From: an uncultured Zoogloea sp.
Lineage (GTDB): Bacteria; Pseudomonadota; Gammaproteobacteria; Burkholderiales; Rhodocyclaceae
DNA length: 29,587 bases
Assembly (NCBI GenBank): GCA_937967645.1
Contig: CALBTT010000169.1
Coordinates: forward strand, 1 to 29,587
Reading direction: 5' to 3'
Shown: piece by piece, positions 24,091 through 29,587 of the stretch
Position numbering within the stretch: position 1 is the stretch's first letter
How the letters are laid out: each line of letters opens with the position of its first letter
Translations under genes and position numbers: made by a program
The notes under the pieces: generated by a model
What the model was told of the DNA's origin: nothing
What the model saw: only the letters and a program-made list of their open reading frames with translations
Databases searched by the model: none

Positions 24091-24142
24091 ATACCGGTTA
24101 TAAGCATTCCTGCACGCACGCAGGGGGCGGGGCTCCTACACT
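24091..24142 (+). promoter_or_regulatory. puuE promoter with shared activator site and TACACT -10
   Basis: ATACCGGTTATAAGC (24091-24105) matches the uraH site ATACGGCTTATAAGC at 13 of 15 positions. It is again 31 bp upstream of a TACACT (24137-24142). No -35 is evident. The puuE start codon is at 24182. Confidence 0.6.
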
Positions 24143-24181
24143 TCGGGCATCACTTAGCGACATGTGTAGCCGGAGCCCGAC

Positions 24182-25129
24182 ATGCCTGTTCTGCCCCCGA
24201 CCTCCCTCGACCCCGCCTATCCCCGCGACCTGATCGGCTACGGCCGCAAGCCGCCCCATGCCGACTGGCCGGGCAAGGCCCGCGTGGCCGTGCAGTTCGT
24301 GCTCAACTACGAGGAGGGCGGCGAGAACTGCGTGCTGCACGGGGATGCGGGGAGCGAGCAGTTCCTTTCCGAATTGTTCAACCCGGCCAGCTACCCGGAC
24401 CGCCACCTGTCCATGGAAGGTGTGTACGAATACGGCTCGCGGGTCGGCGTGTGGCGCTTCCTGCGGGAGTTCGAGCGGCGCGGCCTGCCGATGACCATCT
24501 TCGGTGTGTCGATGGCCTTGCAGCGCCATCCGGAGCTGACCGCCGCCTTCCGTGAGCTGGGCCACGAGATCGCCTGCCATGGCTGGCGCTGGATCCACTA
24601 TCAGAACGTCGATGAGGCCACCGAGCGCGAACACATGCGCATCGGCATGCAGATCATCGAACAGCTCACCGGCGAGCGCGCCCTGGGCTGGTACACCGGC
24701 CGTGACTCCCCCAACACCCGGCGGCTGGTGGCCGACTACGGCGGCTTCCTGTATGACTCGGACTACTACGGTGACGACCTGCCCTTCTGGACTCCGGTGC
24801 AGAAGAGCGACGGCAGCACCGGGCCCCACCTGGTGGTGCCCTACACCCTGGACACCAACGACATGCGCTTCTCGCTGCCTCAGGGTTTCTCCCATGGCGA
24901 CGAGTTCTTCGAGTACCTGCGCGACGCCTTCGACGTGATGTACGAGGAGGGCGACGAGCGCCCGGCCATGCTGAGCGTCGGCATGCACTGCCGCCTGCTC
25001 GGGCGCCCGGGCCGCTTCCGGGCCCTGCAGCGCTTCCTCGACCACATCGAGAAGCACGACCGCGTGTGGGTCTGCCGGCGGGTGGACGTCGCCCGCCACT
25101 GGATCGAGAAACACCCCTGGCAGGGCTGA
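24182..25129 (+). CDS. puuE: Allantoinase PuuE (polysaccharide-deacetylase type)
   Basis: A 315-aa metal-independent allantoinase related to NodB polysaccharide deacetylases, hydrolysing allantoin to allantoate. Family signatures are PRDLIGYGRKPPHADWPGKA at the start, NYEEGGENCVLHGD, EYGSRVGVWRFLREFERRGL, GHEIACHGWRWIHYQ and GWYTGRDSPNTRRLV. These match PuuE and distinguish it from the metal-dependent AllB amidohydrolase. It heads puuE-alc-allA and supplies the step after UraD. The predicted promoter shares the upstream element of the uraH operon. Confidence 0.95.
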   Translation: MPVLPPTSLDPAYPRDLIGYGRKPPHADWPGKARVAVQFVLNYEEGGENCVLHGDAGSEQFLSELFNPASYPDRHLSMEGVYEYGSRVGVWRFLREFERRGLPMTIFGVSMALQRHPELTAAFRELGHEIACHGWRWIHYQNVDEATEREHMRIGMQIIEQLTGERALGWYTGRDSPNTRRLVADYGGFLYDSDYYGDDLPFWTPVQKSDGSTGPHLVVPYTLDTNDMRFSLPQGFSHGDEFFEYLRDAFDVMYEEGDERPAMLSVGMHCRLLGRPGRFRALQRFLDHIEKHDRVWVCRRVDVARHWIEKHPWQG

Positions 25130-25195
25130 GTGTCTGCCCTTTGCTGCCGCTTCCCGAAAAAACCGAATCCCAACAAATTCCAAGGAGACTTACCC

Positions 25196-26242
25196 ATGGC
25201 CAGCCATACCCCCGGCGCCCCCGTCTTTGCCCCGCCTGCCGACCTGCCCGACTGGGCGCAGCGTTCGGTGGATCTCGCCAACCCGCGCCTGGGGGCCCGG
25301 GCCTTGTATGCATCGGACGACTTCTTCGCCGAAGTGTCGCGCATGATCAACCCGGAGCCGGCCCAGTTCGTGCCGGGCAAGTTCGACACCAACGGCAAGT
25401 GGATGGACGGCTGGGAAAGCCGCCGCAAGCGCGTGGCCGGCCACGACTGGGCGCTGGTCAAGCTGGGTGTGAAGGGCATCATCCGCGGCTTCGACGTGGA
25501 TACCAGCCACTTCACCGGCAACTACCCGCCGGCGGTGTCGATCGAGGCCACCGTGTCGGCCAGCGACGAGGTGGAGGCCCTCAAGGCCGCCACGTGGACC
25601 GAGATCCTGCCGGCCACGCCGCTGGGCCCCAACAGCCACCACATCCTGGAATGCGCCAGCACCGGGGCATGGACCCACCTGCGGGTGAATATCTTCCCGG
25701 ATGGTGGCATCGCCCGGTTGCGCGTCTATGGCCGTCCGGTGGGGGCGCTGGAGAGCCTCACCGGCGACGAGACCATCGACCTGGTGGCGATGGAGAACGG
25801 CGGCCGCGCCGTGTCGTGGAACGACGCCAGCTTCGGCTCCACCGTGGCGGCCCTGCTGCTGCCGGGACGTGGCCAGAACATGGGCGACGGCTGGGAGACC
25901 CGCCGGCGGCGCGAGCCGGGCAACGACTGGTGCGTGCTGGAACTGGGCGCCCCGGGCACGGTGGAGCGGATCGAAGTGGACACCGCCTTCTTCAAGGGCA
26001 ACTACCCGGATCGTTGCTCCATCCAGGCCGCCTACGTGACGGGCGGCACCGACCGTTCGATCACCACCCAGTCCATGTTCTGGCAGACCCTGCTGCCAGA
26101 ACAGAAGCTGCAGATGGACGCGGTGCATGTGTTCAGCGAACAGATCGCCAGCCTGGGCCCGATCACCCATGTGCGTTTCAACATCTTCCCCGATGGCGGC
26201 GTGTCGCGGCTGCGCCTGTGGGGCAAGGTCGAGAAGAAGTAG
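25196..26242 (+). CDS. alc: Allantoicase
   Basis: A 348-aa enzyme that splits allantoate into ureidoglycolate and urea. It is built of two homologous jelly-roll repeats: the first includes MDGWESRRKRVAGHDWALVK and GFDVDTSHFTGNYPP, the second GDGWETRRRREPGNDWCVLE and IEVDTAFFKGNYPDRCSIQA. Repeat ends share FPDGGIARLRVYG and FPDGGVSRLRLWG. The start at 25196 has AAGGAG upstream; the earlier in-frame start at 25130 abuts the puuE stop and adds unlikely residues. It lies 66 bp after puuE and 9 bp before allA. Confidence 0.96.
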   Translation: MASHTPGAPVFAPPADLPDWAQRSVDLANPRLGARALYASDDFFAEVSRMINPEPAQFVPGKFDTNGKWMDGWESRRKRVAGHDWALVKLGVKGIIRGFDVDTSHFTGNYPPAVSIEATVSASDEVEALKAATWTEILPATPLGPNSHHILECASTGAWTHLRVNIFPDGGIARLRVYGRPVGALESLTGDETIDLVAMENGGRAVSWNDASFGSTVAALLLPGRGQNMGDGWETRRRREPGNDWCVLELGAPGTVERIEVDTAFFKGNYPDRCSIQAAYVTGGTDRSITTQSMFWQTLLPEQKLQMDAVHVFSEQIASLGPITHVRFNIFPDGGVSRLRLWGKVEKK

Positions 26243-26251
26243 GGCGGGGCC

Positions 26252-26761
26252 ATGGCAAACCTCCAGGACCTTCAGGAGCTCAGGGTCGAGCCCCTCACGC
26301 GGGAGGCCTTTGCGCCCTTCGGCGACGTGATCGAAGCCAGCGACGCGGTGCGCCACTTCACCATCAACGGCGGCAACACGGAGCGCTACCACGACTTGGC
26401 GGAGATCGAGCCGGGCCCGGAGGGCAAGGTCATCGTGTCGATCTTCCGCGGCCAGCCGCGCGGCCTGCCCTTCGTGGTGGAAATGATGGAGCGCCACCCG
26501 CTGGGCAGCCAGGCCTTCATGCCCCTCAATGGCAAGCCCTACCTGGTAGTGGTGGCCGAGGCCGGCGACCCGCCCGGGGTGGCGGACCTGCGGGTCTTCC
26601 TGGCCCGGGGCGACCAGGGCGTCAACTACGCCCGCGGCGTGTGGCACCACCCGCTGCTGGCCCTCGGATCGGTGTGTGACTTCCTGGTGGTGGACCGCAG
26701 CGGCAGCGCCCCCAACTGCGACGAAGTTCCCATCGCACCGGCCGGACGCATTCCAGCCTGA
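26252..26761 (+). CDS. allA: Ureidoglycolate lyase
   Basis: A 169-aa cupin-fold enzyme that splits (S)-ureidoglycolate into glyoxylate and urea. Typical features are LTREAFAPFGDVIEAS at the start, HFTINGGNTERYHDLA, IFRGQPRGLPFVVEMMERHP, GSQAFMPLNGKPYLVVVA and GVNYARGVWHHPLLAL. It ends the puuE-alc-allA operon and yields the glyoxylate used by Gcl. It starts 9 bp after alc. The choice of lyase means the second nitrogen pair leaves as urea, not ammonia. Confidence 0.95.
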   Translation: MANLQDLQELRVEPLTREAFAPFGDVIEASDAVRHFTINGGNTERYHDLAEIEPGPEGKVIVSIFRGQPRGLPFVVEMMERHPLGSQAFMPLNGKPYLVVVAEAGDPPGVADLRVFLARGDQGVNYARGVWHHPLLALGSVCDFLVVDRSGSAPNCDEVPIAPAGRIPA

Positions 26762-26801
26762 TCTGCGCCGCCCCGAGCCGCCCCGAGCCGCTCCGCCCGC
26801 C

Positions 26802-27296
26802 TCAGTCCTGCCCCAGCAGCTGCTCGAGGCGGGCGCTGTCGCGGGCGTAGTCCACGGCGGCGACCCGGCCCGCGCTGAGCTGGATCACCGTGACTGCTCC
26901 CTTCTGGCGCGGCAGGTCCGCCACCGGGGCCGCCTCGCGGGCGAGGCCGATCGGGAAGGGCAGGGCGCGCAGGGCGGGAAGGGCAAACATGCGGGTCACC
27001 AGGCTCGGCATGCCGCTGATGTCGGCCACATACACCACCTTCCGGCGCTCCAGCGTACCGGGGGCTTGCCGGCCCAGCACCTCGTTGGCCAGGTCGCTGG
27101 CCGCGCGGTCAGCGGAGAACAGCAGGACACGGGTATCCGGCGCCACGCTGAGCGGCTTGTCATGCTGGTCCTCGAGGGTCAGCGCCGGGGCGGCCTGACC
27201 GGCCTCCAGAGGGGCCGCCCAGGCGCCCGCTGGTAGTCCGGTTGTGATGAGGGCGGCCAGGATGAAGGCGGCCGGATGGCGTGGGTTGATGGGCAT
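26802..27296 (-). CDS. Exported thioredoxin-fold-like protein without catalytic cysteines
   Basis: A 164-aa protein with an N-terminal signal peptide (about residues 1-28, ending near PAGAWAAP), then LEAGQAAPALTLEDQHDKPL, a start common to peroxiredoxin/thioredoxin-like folds. It lacks a CxxC or peroxidatic Cys, so redox catalysis is unlikely. The rest (VLLFSADRAASDLANEVLG, VVYVADISGMPSLVTRMFAL) is compatible with YtfJ-like proteins, but I am not certain. The ATG at 27296 is preferred because GAGGAA lies 9 bp upstream; a longer TTG start at 27314 would include that site. It is divergent from the TPR gene. Confidence 0.65.
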   Translation of the reverse strand: MPINPRHPAAFILAALITTGLPAGAWAAPLEAGQAAPALTLEDQHDKPLSVAPDTRVLLFSADRAASDLANEVLGRQAPGTLERRKVVYVADISGMPSLVTRMFALPALRALPFPIGLAREAAPVADLPRQKGAVTVIQLSAGRVAAVDYARDSARLEQLLGQD

Positions 27297-27362
27297 GGTA
27301 GTGTTCCTCGGCAAATTGGGTCGCAGCCTTGGAGGGGCGGTCCGCCTGGAGGTTCGCCGCGC

Positions 27363-27390
27363 TTGCCGGAAACGAGGCGGGACTTACAAT
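27363..27390 (+). promoter_or_regulatory. Promoter for a leaderless TPR/glycosyltransferase transcript
   Basis: A -35 TTGCCG (27363-27368) and -10 TACAAT (27385-27390) are separated by 16 bp. The ATG begins 7 bp after the -10 and has no ribosome-binding site, so transcription probably starts at the start codon. Confidence 0.55.
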
Positions 27391-27397
27391 CCCCTGC

Positions 27398-28759
27398 ATG
27401 GACAACCCCTTCCTGAACCGCGCCGAGATGCTGTTCTTCCAGGAGCAGCACGCTGAAGCCCTGCGCACGGCGCGGATGGGGCTGGCGCTGTATCCGGACG
27501 ATGCTGGCCTGCTGGAGATCGCCGGCCACTGCGCTGCCGTGCTCGACCAGGTGGCGGACGCCGAAGCCTGCTGGGCGCGTCTGGCCGCCCTGTACCCCGA
27601 TGCGGCGGAGCCGCGCAACGAGAGGGCCATCCTGCTCGGCCGGCTGGACCGCATGGAGGAGGCCGAGGCGGAATACCGGGCCGCCATCGCGCTGGCGCCC
27701 GATTGGGCGTTGGCCCATTCCAACCTGGGCACCCTGCTGGCCGACCTGGCCCGTGACGGGGAGGCCGAGGCCTGCTTCCGCCGTGCCCTGGCGCTGGATC
27801 CGGACTCCGCCGTGGCGGCCAGGAACCTGGGCCAGCTGCTGCTGGCCACCGGCCGCTTCGAGGAGGGCTGGGCGCGCCACGAGCGCCGCCTGCGGGAGAC
27901 CCCGCCGGTGTCGGTGCCGGCCGACGCGCCGTGCCGCTTCTGGCAGGGCGAGCCGCTGGCCGGCAAGTCCGTGCTGGTGCTGCCCGAGCAGGGCCTGGGC
28001 GACGAGATCCAGTTCAGCCGCTATCTGCCCTGGCTCAAGGCTCAGGGTGCGGCCCGGGTCACCCTGGTCTGCCGGGTGGCCCAGAAGGCCTTGTTCGCCA
28101 GCCTGGCCGGGGTGGACTGCGTGCTCGACCTGGAAGACGAGGCCGCCGGCCTGCTGGACGCCCACGACTACTGGACGGTGCTGCTGAGCCTGCCCTTCCA
28201 CGCGGCCACCCGGGCCGACACCCTCCCCGCCGAGGTGCCCTACCTGCACCCGGATCCGCAGCGCCGGGCGGCCCTGGCGCCACTGCTTGGCGGCGCCGGG
28301 CGCAGGGTGGGGCTGGTGTGGCGCGGCAATCCGGGCCACGCCAACGACCGGGACCGCTCCCTGCCCGACCTGTCCGTGCTGGCCCCCCTGTGGCGGGTGC
28401 CGGAGCTGCGCTTCTTCAGCCTGCAGGTGCCGGCACAACCCCGGCAGGACGGGTTGCCGCTGACCGATCTGGCCCCCCATCTGCATGACTTTGCGGACAC
28501 CGCCGCGCTGCTGGCCGGGCTGGATCTGCTCATCTCGGTGGATACCTCCACGGCCCACCTGGCCGGCGCCCTCGGAGTGCCCTGCTGGTTGCTGCTCCCC
28601 GCCTGGCGCTGCGACTGGCGCTGGCAGCGGGGGCGCGACGACAGCCCGTGGTATCCCCGCACCCGGCTGTTCCGCCAGGGGCGCCGCGGCGAATGGGGCG
28701 ACGTGGTCGAGGCGGTGGCCCGGGCGCTGGCCTGCTGGGCGGCGGCTCCACCCGGCTGA
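27398..28759 (+). CDS. TPR protein with glycosyltransferase-9-like C-terminal domain
   Basis: A 453-aa two-part protein. Residues about 5-165 are tetratricopeptide repeats, for example EAEYRAAIALAPDWALAHSN and EACFRRALALDPDSAVAARN. The remainder resembles GT9/GT41-like glycosyltransferases: KSVLVLPEQGLGDEIQFSRY, then VGLVWRGNPGHANDRDRSLP, and near the end ISVDTSTAHLAGALGVP, the typical donor-binding segment. Such proteins are often annotated as TPR-glycosyltransferases, and some glycosylate flagellin or surface proteins. The acceptor is unknown. The start is supported by a promoter placed for a leaderless transcript. Confidence 0.82.
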   Translation: MDNPFLNRAEMLFFQEQHAEALRTARMGLALYPDDAGLLEIAGHCAAVLDQVADAEACWARLAALYPDAAEPRNERAILLGRLDRMEEAEAEYRAAIALAPDWALAHSNLGTLLADLARDGEAEACFRRALALDPDSAVAARNLGQLLLATGRFEEGWARHERRLRETPPVSVPADAPCRFWQGEPLAGKSVLVLPEQGLGDEIQFSRYLPWLKAQGAARVTLVCRVAQKALFASLAGVDCVLDLEDEAAGLLDAHDYWTVLLSLPFHAATRADTLPAEVPYLHPDPQRRAALAPLLGGAGRRVGLVWRGNPGHANDRDRSLPDLSVLAPLWRVPELRFFSLQVPAQPRQDGLPLTDLAPHLHDFADTAALLAGLDLLISVDTSTAHLAGALGVPCWLLLPAWRCDWRWQRGRDDSPWYPRTRLFRQGRRGEWGDVVEAVARALACWAAAPPG

Positions 28760-28902
28760 AGCCGGCCAGCCGCCCGGAGGGTTGCGCTTTCTGCCAACCC
28801 GTTTGCACATCCCGCCGTTCTGCGCCGGGGCCCTCGACGGCGGCGGCGGGGCCGCTACACTGGCCGCACAACAAAGACACACCCAAGACCGAGGAGAACC
28901 GC

Positions 28903-29484
28903 ATGACCGAGCACGCCATCAGCCGCTACCCCGTCCCCGAACTCAAGAACCTGCCCGACGACATCCGCGAGAAGATCCTGGCCGTGCAGGAAAAGGCGGG
29001 CTTCGTGCCCAACGTGTTCCTCACCCTGGCCCACCGGCCGGCCGAGTTCCGGGCTTTCTTCGCCTACCACGATGCCCTGATGGAAAAGGACGAAGGCCTC
29101 ACCAAGGCCGAGCGCGAGATGATCGTGGTGGCCACCTCCGGCGCCAACGGCTGCCTGTACTGTGTGGTGGCCCATGGTGCGATCCTGCGCATCCGGGCAA
29201 AGAATCCGCGGGTGGCCGACCAGCTGGCCATCAACCACCGCAAGGCCGAGATCAGTGAGCGCCAGAAGGCCATGCTCGACTTCGCCCTCAAGGTGTCCCT
29301 GGACTCCGCTTCGGTGAGCGACGCGGACATCGCCGCCGTGAAGGCCCATGGCTTCGACGACGAGGCGGTGTGGGACATCGGCGCGATTGCCGCCTTCTTC
29401 GCCATGAGCAACCGCCTGGCCAACCTCACGTCGATGCGCCCCAATGACGAGTTCTACCTGATGGGGCGTCTGCCCAAGGCCTGA
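28903..29484 (+). CDS. AhpD-like carboxymuconolactone decarboxylase-family protein
   Basis: A 193-aa, all-helical peroxidase-related protein. The conserved active-site motif is GCLYCVVAHGA, with CxxC and a His three residues later, typical of AhpD/CMD peroxidase-like proteins that use a thiol relay. LTKAEREMIVVATSGANG precedes it. The ATG at 28903 has GAGGAG upstream, and a TACACT at 28856-28861 may be its -10. It ends at a strong terminator, beyond which a group II intron seems to begin. The physiological substrate is unknown. Confidence 0.88.
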   Translation: MTEHAISRYPVPELKNLPDDIREKILAVQEKAGFVPNVFLTLAHRPAEFRAFFAYHDALMEKDEGLTKAEREMIVVATSGANGCLYCVVAHGAILRIRAKNPRVADQLAINHRKAEISERQKAMLDFALKVSLDSASVSDADIAAVKAHGFDDEAVWDIGAIAAFFAMSNRLANLTSMRPNDEFYLMGRLPKA

Positions 29485-29502
29485 TCCGCGGGCCGGACGC
29501 AC

Positions 29503-29532
29503 AAAGGGCCACGCCGCGGCGTGGCCCTTTTC
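29503..29532 (+). terminator. Rho-independent terminator after AhpD-like gene
   Basis: AAAGGGCCACGCCG and CGGCGTGGCCCTTT form a perfect 28-nt palindrome (29503-29530) followed by further T at 29531. It lies 18 bp after the stop codon. Confidence 0.9.
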
Positions 29533-29536
29533 ACGT

Positions 29537-29587
29537 GTGCGCCCAGCATGGGCGCACTCCTGCGGGTGTAAGTCCCGCCGTAAGTTG
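29537..29587 (+). mobile_element. 5' end of a probable class C group II intron (truncated by window)
   Basis: The sequence starts GTGCGCCCAGCATGGGCGCA, fitting the group II intron 5' consensus GTGYG, and continues CTCCTGCGGGTGTAAGTCCCGCC with a hairpin like that of domain I. From memory it aligns to the start of the Oceanobacillus iheyensis class C intron at 19 of the first 23 positions. Insertion a few bases past a terminator stem is the usual class C habit. The exact splice boundary could be 29535. Only about 51 nt are visible, so the reverse transcriptase gene is not seen. Confidence 0.72.

Overview
The window is GC-rich bacterial chromosome. Gene content (PuuD-type urate oxidation, Gcl-Hyi-GlxR, TtuD), codon use and the intergenic repeats suggest a betaproteobacterium, plausibly Rhodocyclales; this assignment is inference, because no rRNA or other taxonomic marker is present. 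About 31 protein genes are supported. No tRNA, rRNA or CRISPR array was seen.

The dominant theme is purine (urate/allantoin) catabolism carried through to pyruvate. Block 1 (417-3605) is a divergent LysR regulator and uraH-puuD-uraD, converting urate to allantoin. Block 2 (7117-11461) is transport plus one enzyme: an NCS2 purine permease, a Tsx-like outer-membrane channel, an enolase and an AmiS/UreI urea channel. Block 3 (12215-19537) is gcl-hyi-glxR-DUF3830-ttuD-glcG-pyk, taking glyoxylate to glycerate, 2-phosphoglycerate and, with the enolase of block 2, to PEP and pyruvate. Block 4 (24182-26761) is puuE-alc-allA, converting allantoin to glyoxylate and urea. Together they encode every enzyme from urate to pyruvate. 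Missing are xanthine dehydrogenase upstream and urease downstream.

Three of these blocks (uraH, permease, puuE) share a promoter layout: a TTATAAGC-like element exactly 31 bp upstream of a TACACT -10 box. This points to one common activator, perhaps the divergent LysR protein.

Between the blocks lie other genes. A Pal-like lipoprotein, an OmpA-domain protein, a LuxR-type regulator with a degenerate receiver and an EamA transporter occupy 3763-6763. A second LysR, a cyclophilin-like protein, a small membrane-anchored protein, a VOC protein behind a LexA-type box, a methyltransferase and a MarR regulator occupy 20264-24043. A thioredoxin-fold-like exported protein, a TPR/glycosyltransferase-like protein and an AhpD-like protein end the window. 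The last gene is followed by a strong terminator, and just after it by what looks like the 5' end of a class C group II intron cut by the window edge.

The large gene-free gaps (1-416, 11462-12214, 19538-20263) are filled by a composite, roughly 620-bp inverted-arm repeat. It comes in two versions of an internal module (a REPIN-like REP doublet or another hairpin), and its central 47 bp lies in opposite orientation in the two complete copies.
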